NCBI GenBank assembly: GCA_951802425.1 | Contig: OX637799.1 | Coordinates: 620,001 to 684,000 of the forward strand | Direction of reading: 5' to 3' | Origin: Clavaria fumosa | Taxonomy: Eukaryota; Basidiomycota; Agaricomycetes; Agaricales; Clavariaceae | Length of the DNA stretch: 64,000 bases | Shown here: positions 42,156 to 54,103 of the stretch, in pieces | How the letters are laid out: every line of letters starts with the position of its first letter | How positions within the stretch are numbered: the first letter of the stretch is position 1 | Notes under the pieces: generated by a model | Told to the model about the DNA's origin: nothing | Databases searched by the model: none | What the model saw: the letters and a program-made list of their open reading frames with translations, nothing else | Translations under genes and position numbers: made by a program

Positions 42156-43996
42156 ATGCATACATCCATCACATCTCTCGCGACGAAGACGACAACAACA
42201 ACGACGACGACCACTCCATACCCAGTCCTCTCTCTGCCATCCCCTCCACCTCAGACGCAGCCGACCATGACCAAACACCTCGTCCCCCAAGTCCAGGCCT
42301 TGGTGACAGCACCAACAGGATCCAGAACCATGACCACAACCCCAACCACAGTCGCAGCAACAGCAACAACAGCAACAACAACAACGTCGGTCCCCGGGAC
42401 CGCGTACGTGACCCTTCCCCTTTTTCGTCCCTGAAGTCGTGCACTCCTCTATCCCGATCGCGCTTCCGAAAGCCGAGCGCGCCCTCGCACAGCTTAGCAC
42501 CTCGGGCGCTGTGCCCCCGCCCCGCAAGTACGCCTCCTCCTTACTGGCCGCGCAGGAAGACCTCAAACCCGTCACGGTACGCGTCGTCTGGACCGGCGGC
42601 GGTCGCACCGTCACCCTCGCCCGCGCCGGGGACGACAACCAGAAGGGCCGCCAACCCATGGAGCAGGAGTGAGTTCCGCCCCCCTATTACACATGCTCCA
42701 CACTCACTCCAGATTGCGCGCGCTGCGTCAGCGCGAAGAACGCCAGCACGTGGTTCACACACGTCGCCCTCCTCCCGGGGACCCACCACATCAAGTTCCT
42801 CGTCGACGAGCAATGGCGCATCGTGGACGACCTCCCCACTGCCGTCGACGACGACGGCTCCCTCGCCAACTACGTCGCCGTCCCCATCGGGCCCACCCCG
42901 CCGCAGACCTCGCCCGTGCTCCCGCCACAATTACAGCCCCCACCGCCGCCGCGCCGAGCAAGCTGCTCCTCCCGGGGAACAGCTTCTGGTCCGGAGGAGG
43001 CGGCGAGGGCAGCGGCGTCGACGCCTCGTGCACGCCGTCCTTGTCCTCCTCAGGGGCCACGCACGCACACGAGAAGCCGACCTGGACGTCGTCCTACCCG
43101 CCCGAGCTCCTCGTCGCCGCGCACGAGGAGGAGCAGTACCTCGCGACGACGCCGAACGCAGGCGCGTATGCGGTCCCCGCGCTGAACATCCCGCCCGCGC
43201 CGCTCCTCCTGCGGCACCTCGACAAGCTGATCCTGAACGTGCGCCCCGGGAGCATACCAGCGGCTGCGGCAGCCGCATCCAGCGGGAGCAGCAGCAGTGT
43301 GATGGCGGGGCTGGGGCTGAGCGCGGTGGCGGCGATGCGGAGCCGGGAACGGAAGGATGGGCACAGGGGGCGGGAGAGACGGACCCAGACCGTGACGGGG
43401 ATGACGGCGTCGGACGTGTTTGGACAGCTGATGGGCCTGACGAGTGCGGCGAATGCGGTGGTCGCTGCGGGCGCGGCGAGCGGAACGTCTACGGCGGCGG
43501 CAGCGACGACGACAGTCGCGTCGTCGTCCTCGTCGGCTGTGGCGACGGGAATGTCTTCGCCGACGACCACGGCGGCGGCTACAAATGCCACGAGCGCGAA
43601 CGCAAGCTCCCCAAGGACAGCGACGACGGCGGGCACACCGGGCACGGGAGCCACGACGCCAACGAGCCACATCACCACCAACATCAGCACCGGCACGACG
43701 GGTGGTACAGGGCCGACGATGTCGACGGCGAGCACGTCGCTCGTGGTGTCCTCGCCGACGGTGAACCGCGGACGGCTGGACGTGTCCGTGCTGGCGGACG
43801 ACAACAGCGTGCTGCCGGTGCCGAGCCACGTCGTGCTGCACCATCTGAGCACGAGCGCAATACGGAACGGCATGTTGGCTGTGGCGAGCACGACGCGGTA
43901 CCTGAAGAAGGTGCGTTGTTCCTCTCTCTCTCTCCAATGTTGTTGGGCTGACTTCTTTGGTAGTACCTTACGACCATTTATTACAAGCCGACATGA
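42156..43996 (+). CDS. SNF1/AMPK complex beta subunit (Gal83/Sip2 type)
   Basis: Scaffold subunit that links the SNF1 kinase to its gamma subunit and to glycogen. Supported exons: one ending 42668, then 42732-42915, 42963-43910 and 43964-43996 (TGA 43994-43996). Introns are 63 nt, a tentative 47 nt, and 53 nt, all keeping phase. The CBM48-like module reads VTVRVVWTGGGRTVTLARAG ... GTHHIKFLVDEQWRIVDDL. The C-terminal AMPKBI domain has LLLRHLDKLILN, DNSVLPVPSHVVLHHLSTSA and YLTTIYYKPT. Before the AMPKBI half-sites lies a low-complexity Ala/Thr insert (about 43270-43740). The N-terminus is uncertain: the frame changes near 42420 in a C/T run, so either an intron was missed or there is a frameshift. 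In the glycogen-binding loop, DNQKGRQPM has Gln where fungal homologues, as I recall, have Trp. Confidence 0.85.
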
Positions 43997-44749
43997 CCTT
44001 TTGACGGTCCGTCCCGTGCTCCTCCCTGCTCTGTTCGCTGCGGAGGGCAGGGGAAGGAGGGACCGCGCACCAGGCGTCGCTTTGTTTTTTTCCTAGCTCT
44101 GCCTTTGGAGAGGTACATATTGGGTTGACTCTCTCTTCTTCCTAGCTCTCGCTCGGCATGGCGAGACGTGTCTTTCCTACGAAATTGCTTAGATTTCTCG
44201 TTTTTCTCTGTTCCCTCACCCAATTTTTCCTCTTCGTTTTTTTCACCGCTTTTTCATGTCCTTTTGCTTTTTGTTCCCTTCCTCTTGTCTTACAATGTCC
44301 TACAACGTTCTTACAAGCCAATAAAGACAGCGGCCAGCTTTGTATAGCTGTCCGATGCGCCTCTTACGGCGCATAACCGCATCACCATGTTGCTGCGACA
44401 AAGAGCAAAAAGGGGTAGCAAAAAGTAGCAAAAAGGGGAAGTGCATGACGCGCAACAATGGTGGCGCACTGCCTCCACTGCACTGGCTAACAACCACTTA
44501 CGCTTTGGAACCAACCCATGCATGAGCTTGTTTGACGCACGGGCGGGGGCTTCTCCTGGGCCTGGGCTCCCGTTCTAGACCCTCACGACTGACAGAGCGA
44601 AGCACCTGCACCCCCAGCAAGATCTTTCGTCGGCGGGGCCGGATCTTTGGTATCTCTGGACCCATTGCGCTGGGCTGGAAGGGTGTAGCGTCTTGTCGCC
44701 AGGGCGGAAGTCACAGTTTCCATTGGCAGAAACAGCTTGGCTAAATGTA
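43997..44749. other. Intergenic, probable 3' and 5' regions
   Basis: Includes long T-rich tracts near 44215-44290 (possible 3' UTR of the beta-subunit gene). No independent gene supported. Confidence 0.45.
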
Positions 44750-44784
44750 AGTATAGACAGGTATGGACTGTACTTGTCTATACT
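44750..44784. promoter_or_regulatory. 10-bp inverted repeat upstream of the GH18 gene
   Basis: AGTATAGACA and TGTCTATACT are perfect inverted arms separated by 15 nt, about 175 bp before the GH18 start. The form suits a dimeric regulator, but no factor is known to me. Confidence 0.4.
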
Positions 44785-44958
44785 GAAAATTTAGCACAGC
44801 TGTTTTGCCATCGAGCGGAGGTCGCAGCAACGGGCACGTGCACGACGACGGTGCGCTGTCTTGAGTCTGCTAGATCGTCTACGGGGCGGCCCCAGCATTT
44901 GCATAAACATCCAGCTTCATCCGCCCGATTTTTTATTTTATTTTTCCCGCCAACCACA

Positions 44959-46783
44959 ATGCGCAAAACCGCCTCTCTCTTTCTGCTGGGAACCATGTTC
45001 TGCCTGCCCTTCTTCGCATCTGCGAGAAGAGTCGCCATAGGGACCTACAAGGGCTCGAGCTCCCCGAATGCACTGGCAAACGCCAATTGGGATCACTATG
45101 ATATCGTGATCTACACATCCGTGTGCGTGTGCCGATTGCCCATAGTTACGGTATACGGTGCGCCACGCTGACCCGCATCCTCCTCGACAGCGGCGTGAAC
45201 GCAGACGGCACTCTCGCGATACCCTCCCAGGGCACGACGCTCGATGCCTTCAAAACCCAAATCATTAACCGCGTCAGTCCCGTCCCCCTTCCGCATTTTG
45301 TTGCTTTGACGAACACAGGCTTGGTGTGTGCCGCAGGCGACTGTGCCTCCAGCGCGCAACTTGAGGGGAATGGTCTCGATCGGCGGACGGGCAAGCGGCC
45401 CGAACTTCGTCAAAGCCGTCCAGCCACAACGTGTCGGCCAATTTGTGGCAGCAATCAAGGCGTTGGTGGACCGGTATAACCTGGCCGGAGTCGACATCGA
45501 GTGTGTTGCCCTGTTTCTCGTCATGCCCCTTTTGGGTTGTGCTCAATACAGATACAGCTGGCAATACCCTGGGGTAAATGTCGGGTCTTGTCGACCTGGA
45601 ACACAAGATTTAGAAGATTTTGGCAATTTCATAGTTCAACTCAAGTCAACCCTGGCCCTACCAACATCGCCAACATCAACATTGCCAACATCAACGCGAA
45701 CCACTCCAATGCCACCAACGTCACCAATGCCATCAACATCACCAATGCCAACAATGTCAGCTCCAACTTCAACAATGTCAATTCCAACAACAACAACAAC
45801 TCCAACAGTACCATTATCGCCAACATCAACGTTGCCAACACCAACACCGACTTCAACAATGTCCACACCAATCCACTTTGTGGAACCTGAGTCTGTGGTG
45901 TCGCATAAACTGATAACAGTTACTGCTCCACTGAACCGTAATTCTTGGGGTGGTACAGGGCATGCAAAAATTGTAGGAAATAGTGATTACATCAGTGAGT
46001 TTCGTGCTGCGTGGTTCTAAGTCGACCATACCTTCTCATACCTTCTCCGACTCAGTAATCAAAATGAATGTTGACCCTGACAATGTTGAGACAAGAGCTG
46101 TGCCCATTGCACCACCGCCAGTACCATCTTCAGCGCCGTCTTCATGTATACCATGGCCCATTGATTGGGCTCTATCCCTGTGGACGGGAGTTGGTGTTCC
46201 TTTGAACAAAATTATTCTTGGGGTTCCTACATCCGGTCGGAGATATGCTGTAGAGCAAATTACTACACTCCCCACCACTACAGATGTCTACTGGGCATCC
46301 TACCCAACCCGGACCGCCAAACCAAGAGGAAGTGAGAGTGATCAACAAGATGAAGGGGATGCGTGTCGGCCAGGCACTGGCACGTTCCCGGGCAGAGTCC
46401 CGTATCTTGACCTCTTTAATTCTGCTCCGGGCTTCCCAGCACTGCTGGTTTCGGGTGATGTAGCCACAACAGGGACAAACTATTTCTGGGATTTCTGTTC
46501 GCAGACTGTAAGTCTTGCGGGTTTTGTCTGAGATGCTTGCTGATGGACCCTTCCAACTCCAGCCACTTTTGTATCTATCCGCACTAAAGCAGTTGGTAAT
46601 GTTTGAGAATCCCCGGTCTTTTGGTGTGTTTCCCCCCTCCAGTTTATTATTCACATTCCTAAAATAGACACAGCGGCCAAGGGACATTTTGTAGCAACTG
46701 GCTATGCAGGCTTTGCAGTCTTGGATGCTCAGGATGACCGTAACGGAGAGCTTGCCCAAGCCATTGCCCAAGCCAGTGGATAG
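44959..46783 (+). CDS. GH18 chitinase-like secreted protein with altered active site
   Basis: Six exons fit perfectly: 44959-45122, 45191-45272, 45337-45500, 45558-45994, 46056-46507, 46643-46783, giving 479 residues. All introns are GT-AG (57-135 nt) and every junction keeps frame. The N-terminus MRKTASLFLLGTMFCLPFFA is a signal peptide. GH18 landmarks: GMVSIGGRASGPNFVKAV (the SxGG strand), AGVDIDWQYPGVNVGSC (the DxxDxDxE strand), VPLNKIILGVPTSGR, and a final GYAGFAVLDAQ strand. In the catalyt­ic strand the first Asp is Ala and the essential Glu is Gln, and the later MxYD reads MNVD, so hydrolysis is unlikely. A Ser/Thr/Pro-rich insert of about 75 residues (45655-45880) interrupts the barrel. 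It is probably a chitin-binding pseudoenzyme or a recently dead gene. Confidence 0.85.
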
Positions 46784-47225
46784 TTATGGGATGCTCCAGG
46801 AGATGCCTTTGTTTCTTACTTCTGAACACACCTTTACTGTCTTTTCCAAGAAACCTTATAAATCATAAAACATGTGACTATTCTGTGGTCAGATGTCAGC
46901 ACTGTGATATCTTGACAATGACAGAAGCTAATAGCATACAAATTAGTGGAAAATGATTGCACAGATCAGTGCTATCCTGTAAAATTAAATTGACATGGAA
47001 ATTTGAATATTTTTTTTGTTGGCAATTTGAACCTACATGTCATGGCATCAGCCATGATGTCTATCATGCTTTTAGCCCTCATTCATCAACCATGACATCC
47101 CACAGATGGTCACAGGGGCCTGTCCCATCTCATAAATAGCACTGAAGCTTGATTTGTTGGTGACCAGTCCTGTGAACTTGCTAAGACCAATCAACTGTTG
47201 AGTATACATCAGGAAACATCAAATT
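46784..47225. other. No gene seen
   Basis: AT-rich downstream region of the GH18 gene. Confidence 0.4.
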
Positions 47226-47425
47226 TTCTTGATGCCGTCTTGTTTTGTCTTGACTCTGTCTTAATAGTCTTGACAGAAAAATCAAGTTAGTCAAGACAAA
47301 TCAAGAAAATGGACCTACTTGATTAAGAACTTTTGTCTTGATCTGTCTTGATTTGAGGATTCAAGACAGTCAAGAAACAAATCAAGACTAATTAAGTGCA
47401 ATCAAGACATGTAAGAAGGTCCAAA
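47226..47425. repeat. Hairpin cluster of TCTTGA/TCAAGA words
   Basis: About a dozen copies of TCTTGA or its complement form nested inverted repeats, for example TTTTCTTGAT with ATCAAGAAAA and TGTCTTGACT with AGTCAAGACA. It could be a MITE, but I cannot fix its ends. Confidence 0.6.
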
Positions 47426-47474
47426 TTGTCAAGAAATTTTGAGGTTTCCTGATGTAATCGAGAATACTTGGTCC

Positions 47475-47700
47475 TGGAAGGTCATGAAGATGTTTGGTGA
47501 AGTGTAGGAATGGGAAAAGACAAGTTAGGAGTTGCTGAGAAGGTTGCAAAGTTGACAGATGAGACATAGGAAGGGGAAAAGACAAGTTGGGAGAGGGAGG
47601 ACATTGCTGAGAAGGTTGCAAAATTGACAGATGAAGTGTAGGAAGAGAAATAGATGAGTTAAAGAGGAAAAGATGTTGCTGAGAAGGTTGCAAGTGGTTG
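47475..47700. repeat. Three-copy tandem repeat of about 65-75 bp
   Basis: TTGCTGAGAAGGTTGCAA recurs three times within larger similar units that also share ACAGATGA and GGAAGGGGAAAAGACAAG. Frames over it are repeat artefacts. Confidence 0.75.
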
Positions 47701-48447
47701 TGACAGTGTTGAGAAGTAGGTTGGTGAAGGCAATGACTTTGCCAACTTACAGGGGAACCTGTAGGGTTTGGAGAATCAGTACCAGGACAAATAAAGGAAG
47801 ATACTTAGGTGCATGAGTTTGTATGAGTGCAGAAGACAAGATAGAAGAAAGCAGAGTGTGTCTTGGTGTTGTCAAGGTCACCAAGTGAGACAAGACCTAT
47901 CAATCACTATGGTCCCAAGCTCAAAGGGCATAATAGCCTCAAGCTTAAACCAATGTGCATCAATATCAAGTCTACAGTACTGTATGTACATGTGAGACTT
48001 ATATATGTATGTACAGAGAGTGTAACTAATTAGGAAAAGTACAGAGGTCATCAGGCAATGAGACTATAGTAGTACAGGGTATAACTAGTCATAAAGTGAC
48101 CATGCATGTGTTCTACTAAGGTCACAAAGGGTTAGGAATGCATAGGTAAGGTCATGACCTAGGAAAAGCTGACTAACTTCAGCAGAACCCTTGCTTGAAT
48201 ATCTTTGCATAAATTTGTGATACAACTATGGCTCACAATTGTGGTACCAGACAATGTCAGATAGTCATGCTGGTCCACAGGCTGCACCAAGCACTCAGAT
48301 GCGGTAGGATGGCAGATGCATAGGTTGTGAACAATGCTGTATTTTCCAAAAGATTACCCACTCATAAAGTTAGTGTGGCTGTGCTGATGCTGTGATAACA
48401 GATGTCACATAGTGTGACTGTCGCATACACTTTTGTCAATATCCACC
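47701..48447. other. No gene seen
   Basis: AT-rich DNA without supported features. Confidence 0.4.
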
Positions 48448-48673
48448 ATGTCTGCCCCAATCATCCTTCCTTGTGCTGCTGTCCATGTGGGTGGAAACAC
48501 CAGTAACCCCAAATCCTTGGTTGCCTCGTTTCAAGTCCAGGGTGCCATGTAAGTACTTTTGTTCTTGTCCATTCAATCTCCTAACTGAGTTGTGAAAGGG
48601 CTGCAATGACTTTGACAGGCGTGGGGTTTCCCCAAGTACAAGTTCACTTAGAAAGGGATTCATTGGCTTGTAA
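48448..48673 (+). CDS. Short spliced frame upstream of the Ulp1-like gene
   Basis: An ATG at 48448 opens MSAPIILPCAAVHVGG ... to a GTAAGT donor at 48549. A 70-nt intron ends TTTGACAG at 48618, and the frame then continues 17 codons to TAA. 51 residues, family unknown. It may be the first exons of the protease gene that follows, whose own start I could not place. Confidence 0.3.
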
Positions 48674-48857
48674 AGTGAGTCTCCCCAAACTGCAGGATAG
48701 GCATTACTACTGACATTAGATGAGTCACCCTGATAAGAAAGGGCATCATGTGGTCATGGTCCTCCATGTCAATCTGGTTTGACCTTTGAAACCCCAATTA
48801 GCACAGTTCTGGGGCAAGACTAAAGGTATGTACTTTTGAAAGCTTTCTCCATGTCTG

Positions 48858-50173
48858 TCTGAGAGGATCCAGGATGGGTACTGTTTCCAAAACTATTTCT
48901 CCTTTTTGACCAAGAATCAAGTCTCTGGAGTCAACAAACATATGAAGTGTTTGTTCAATCTGTCAAGCCTAACTTTCTGGGAGACACATGGCAATATCTT
49001 AGGTATGTGGTTTGTTTTGAAAGCTAAATTTCAACATTAATGATTGGCAATATCATAAGACCTGAGGAATCCGAAGCTGCATGGGTATCTGGTGGGACAA
49101 CATCAGGGTAGATCAATAACCTCATGTAATCAATATATTTGACATATTTTTCTCATTGTAGTGTTGGGAACACACATGTGCTTCTAGGTCCAGTTCAATT
49201 GAAAGATATTGAACTTGACCAACTCAAGGCTGGTCAATGGATAGGAGGAGATATTGTCAACTTTGCATTTCAGTATGTCAACCAATGTTCAATTGTTAAC
49301 AATGCTCAAGGTGGACAGAGAGACATACAAAGAATTGGAAACAAGGGCATCTGGAATATGGCTCACAAATACATATTTCCTTCCAGTACTGAGGTAATTT
49401 CACCCCTTAATGATGTGGGTGAAAGCTGATCATTTATTAGAAGAAAGGATAGCACCAGAGATATTATCGCATGGCTTCCAGAATCTGCACACAAATGCAG
49501 ATACTGGATTATTCCTGGGTTCAGTGAGGAACTGTACATGGCTGATATCTTGTTGGAATTTATAGGGATGCTATACCTATTACAGGAAGCATTGGTTTAC
49601 CATAATTGTGGCAAACCCAGGCCATTGCTTCCTAGTCGATCAGCCAAATGGTAACTGGGGATGGTGAGTGTACCATTTCTTGCAATATTTTTGGTACTAA
49701 CATCTTTACAGTACCATTGTCATACTTGGCAGCTTTTTTCGTGACAGGGTGCATTCCAAAGATGCAAAGGCAATCCAAGACCTCTTCCGAGAGCTTGGGC
49801 ATCAACAGGGCCTAAAGTACACCAAGGACCCAAAGGTTTGTGGCAAATTGGGCAAAAAAGGGTGCTTCATATATTTTCATATGTTCTTGCTTTAGGTTCT
49901 GAAACAGAAGATGATTGTTGCATATATGCGATCCATTTTGCAAGACTGTGGTTGCATGAAGGTGACAGATTAATGGATGTGGTGCTGGTAATTGGATATT
50001 TCTTTTCTTCTTCTAATGTCATTTCAACATCCCTTAGAACCCCTGGATGTCTCAACAAGACATTGAACGAGCATGGAAGTGCTGGAGGATTGGTGGGCTT
50101 TGGACAAGGCTATGAGAAGAGATCCTCACCATTGCAGAGAAGAGTTGGTTTGAGCATGAAAAACAAAGGATAG
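48858..50173 (+). pseudogene. Ulp1-like (C48 family) cysteine protease, degenerate, spliced
   Basis: Pieces in several frames joined by plausible introns. They include an N-terminal exon near 48858-49000, a VGNTHVLLGPVQLKDIELDQL block followed by GQWIGGDIVNFAFQYV at 49163-49400, a RKHWFTIIVANPGHCFLVDQ block near 49590-49660 with the catalytic His, an ILGSFFRDR block near 49720 where the family usually has an Asp before Ser, and EDDCCIYAIHFARLWL near 49900-49960 with the catalytic Cys region. Introns such as the GTGAGT at about 49671 fit. SUMO-type proteases of this kind accompany several fungal transposons. Probably inactive because the Asp is Gly and frames are broken. Confidence 0.7.
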
Positions 50174-50423
50174 TCTGATTGCCATTTACAGGCCTTTCTT
50201 CTTGTAATTCTACTGCCACTGGAATTTTATTGTATCTTGTATTTGTATTACTCTAACACTTTGCAACATAGAAGTTGCATATGTGAGTTTTTCAGTCAGC
50301 CCAATCACATGACACAACACTTTGTCCACTGCAACCTCTGCCATGCCAATCACTAAATGAAAAGAACATGCCCAGGAGGTTGAATTTGTTTCAATTTACA
50401 ATAAACGACTGCAGAAATCCTTT

Positions 50424-53400
50424 TTGAAGTCTCAAAATGTCTACAAACAACCTGCCCAACCATACAATGTTCTACATAGCAAGCTTTGGTCTGGGACCTG
50501 CTCCAATGATTCCCTACTCCCCCAAACACCCCATAGCAAGGCCAAACAGACTCTACCCTTTACATTTAATGCAGATGGTGACCCTGAGTACATACTGGAT
50601 TCTGATGCCCAACGGCTTTCACATAAGAAAAAGCAAGGAAAGGTGAGGACTCCAAGTTGTTCTCTGTATGCTGAAGTATCTCCAAATGTACACATTCAGA
50701 CTCAGAATGAATTCCTTGAGGATTGGCTTCCTTTAAGAACAGCTTACCTGAAGGAAATCTTGGAATTAGAAGCTCCACCCCCTTCCAAAATTTGCCAGGT
50801 CTGCAATCAGAACAACTTCAAGTTTCAATGCTGCAATTGTTTCTATCGGCCTGCAACTTGCTCCTCATGCTGTGCCAAATCTCACATCAATATCCCATTC
50901 CATTCCATTGACATTTGGAATGGAGTTTGTTTCCTGCCATCTGATCTCCTACATGTTGGACTGGCGATTCACTTAGGGCATCAAGGCTCACCGTGTCCAG
51001 AATTCAAAGAGGAAGGGTACAGGGAGAAGGATCAATGGGAGCAAGATACCAGAAATGAACCTAATTTGGATAGGCCAGGTGCAAGTCTGCTTCTAGTTGT
51101 ACACTAAAATGGAGTGTGCCGACAGAGCATCTATTACTGCCAATGCTCAAATGCTCCTCCCCACCATATACAGCTGCTTCAACACCATCTGTTTCCTGCC
51201 AGCTATACAAAACCTCAAACAGTGTTCACATTTGAAGTCCTTGGTCACTTCTATATTGAGGCTATGGAGTGTAAAACCTCAGCAGGTGCCTTTTACTCCA
51301 AACTAAAGAGATTTACCTCTAATGCTTTCCCAGACACTGTACCAGTTAGTATCCTTCTCCTCTCCTTTTCCCTCCATTTGTATTGACAAGCTGCTGACAT
51401 TAGGATTGATACTGTGAACTAATGAGAGTATCTCATCAATGGCGAGACTTGACAAATAGAAAACAATTTGGTTTTGGGCATGACTTGGATAGGAAAACAG
51501 GAAATGGGGACCTAGCACTGTTTTGTCCTGCTTGCCCTCAACCTGGCATTAATCTTCCTAACAACTGGCAAAGTCAACCAGATCAGTAAGTCTTGTTTTC
51601 ACTGAATGCATGTGAACCCTGATAAAGAAATGCCAGATGGCTTTTCCACAGATCCCTGGTTGTTGATGGAAATTTCTCAGCAGAACACTTGAAAATGTGA
51701 AGAGCAGAGAAAGATGTTAGGTTAGCAAATGGAGAGGCATATATTGTAGAGGAGGTGAATTATCAACATCACCTCTCTGAGGGCTTAGAGATTTGAGATG
51801 TAGGTGTCTAACTTGGACTGGTCACCTGAGATTCACTCCTACAACAGAAATCAAAATGCTCAAATCACAGGGCTATAAGCCAGTCAAATGCTCACTCAAG
51901 TCACCTGGAAGCCACGGGAATAGGGGCATGTGCCTGCTCACAGCATGGGTGTTTTGTGCCACATTCTGTGGTTGATTTCCAGAAGGGCGAGCAGTGAGCT
52001 GAAAATGTCTGTATATTTGAATTTGGTTGCAAATACTTGTTGCTTTTTCTTCCAGTCACATCAACATTGACTATGCAATTTGCCAAGCTATCAAATATAG
52101 GACAGAAGGGATGACAGAGACTTTACTCATCTATGATATCTGTTGTCAGTGGATTTGCAATTTCGACAAGAGGGTCCAGGGGAGCCAGTATCTGTCTGTG
52201 CCCCCTTCAACAACAATCATACCTGCAGTGGGTAAATTTCACTTGGGGGTACACATTTGTTCCTGTTTCCCACTGTTCTCCTTGAACTTTGTTCATGGTG
52301 CTGGCCAACAAGATGGAGAGATTTTGGAGACTCTGTGGTCAAACCTGAACAAGGTCTCCAGCAGCATACAGGCCATGAGCAAGGCACATCGGCACAAAAT
52401 ATTAGATGACTACATGCGAGATTCAAACTGGAAGAAAACAGTGGGTATTTGGTGGGTATCAAAATTTTCTAAGCAAATTTGGGATAACTGAATATGCAAT
52501 CTAGTGAAGGCCCTCCTGGCGAAGTACAATGCTGCAACAGAAGGTCTTCGACAAACCAAGATTGCATTCAATGATTTGAATGAAGGGATTGGATCAGAAG
52601 CAAGAGAAGAATGGATGAATTTAGAGCAGATTGCTTTGCAAAATCGAGGGGAAGCCCTCAAAATATATGATATACAACTGGAAAAGAGTGAGTTTATACT
52701 CCTCACTTCATCACTAGAGACAGAAATCTGAAAATTTCAATATGAAGCACCAACTCTTGCAGATATCAGGCTAACTCTCTCAGCTAGGGAAAAAGAAACT
52801 GGATTACCTTCGGGGATTACATCATTCCTGACTCAAGGCATGGATCTGGAACATATTCAGTAAGTGACATCCAAGATGCTAAGCCTACACACATGCCAAT
52901 GAGCCTCCAGATGTTCAATTGACCTAACCCTGAAGAGGAGACTCACAGCAGCCCAGAAGCAAAGCATTATTGATAAACAGAATGCACTTCAATCCAAAAT
53001 TGAAAATTTCAACCAACGAGTCTATACTGTTCTGGGAGATTTCGAGTGGGATGACCAACACCAGGAGACCATGCCAGAAGACACTGGACCTGGAGAAGAA
53101 ACACAGGATGATCCTCAGGATGGTGATGTGGAAGACCTGGACATGGACAAGCAGAATTTCATACAGAACAGGCTTTGGATGCCTTCTACATTTGGCCATG
53201 ACTTCTGCTTGAAAAATGGGTGGGAAAAATTTGTGGATCAAGAAATACAGCTGTGGGTGGTACAAGCAGAGGAGTCACTCGAAGGGCTCAGACTGGCAAT
53301 TGGACACAAGTCGTTGCTTTACAAGATATGAATTCGAAAATCCAAAACCCAGGCAAGCAAGACCAGGAGCTGCTCAGAACTCCTCCAAGTGAATGACAAG

Positions 53401-53947
53401 ATCAAGGAGTATACTGGGAGGTACAAGTGTGCTAGGTCTGCCTTGATAAGCCTGGAAGCACCTGCACATGTACTTGAGAAGTTTCAAGTTCTCCAAGACA
53501 CAGACTTGAAAGTTAACACAGATGTGGCAGAGGAAAACTGGATTGGGCAGCAAAATGATGCATTACCCTGGTTCTGGAGGATTGGGACTGGGGGGAATGC
53601 TGGGAACCCTTTGACGAATGAAAGTGAGTTCTTCAATATGTTAGCTTCCTCATATGTTTCTATGCTGACTGAAATAAGTATTGAGGGTGAACTGGCTGAG
53701 AGCAAAGGCTCGATGTGACAGGTGGGAGGAAGAGATGTTATTGGTGAGACACAAAATGACATGGGCATTGGCATGGTATTCACACCAACAAAGGGAATGG
53801 GAGAGGAGGAGAGTCTGGGCAGAAACACAGTGCTTGCATGGTCACAGAAGCTATGCTGAGAAGCAGGCTATGGTATGGAAGTGGATGAAGGAGGCTGCAT
53901 CTACTGCCTGGGGTGATATTTTGAGTCTACCACACATCAAATCTTAG
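50424..53947 (+). pseudogene. KDZ (Kyakuja-Dileera-Zisupton) transposase, degenerate, spliced
   Basis: In order: an N-terminal region with a conserved NEFLEDWLPLR-type block; the CxC2-like cysteine cluster (CQVCNQNNFKFQCCNC ... CSSCCAKSH); a YYCQCSNAPPHHIQLLQH block and MECKTSAGAFYSKLKRFTSN; then a GDLALFCPACPQPGINLPNNW zinc motif, RSLVVDGNFSAEHLKM, and the core (YDICCQWICNFDKRV, IPAVGKFHLGVHICSCF, NFVHGAGQQDGEILETLWSN, HKILDDYMRDSNWKK). A helical C-terminus follows to about 53947 (VNWLRAKARCDRWEEEM). GTAAGT-type introns explain several gaps, but TGA codons (for example 51698-51700 in place of Arg) and frameshifts show decay. The transposase would cut the element's terminal repeats; I could not identify those. 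Confidence 0.88.
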
Positions 53948-54103
53948 CTAGCCACATCAATTGTGGGGATACAAAGCACTGCAATTTCACCCAGACAGAA
54001 GCTCTTTTCCTGGAGTTCAGCAACAGTGATGAAATGACCAGTTTCTATATAAATGTACCTAGGTCAACAATTGCATGTACGTATTTTGAGTTGGGTAAGT
54101 TGG

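Noticed and set aside
42669..44096. A single 475-residue ORF as the beta-subunit protein
   Set aside because: Its N-terminus is out of frame with the CBM48 module and its C-terminus reads through an intron. The spliced model matches the known domain order.
45541..45557. First AG (after CAATACAG) as acceptor of GH18 intron 3
   Set aside because: It would add two residues inside the catalytic strand. The next AG (45556-45557) restores canonical spacing.
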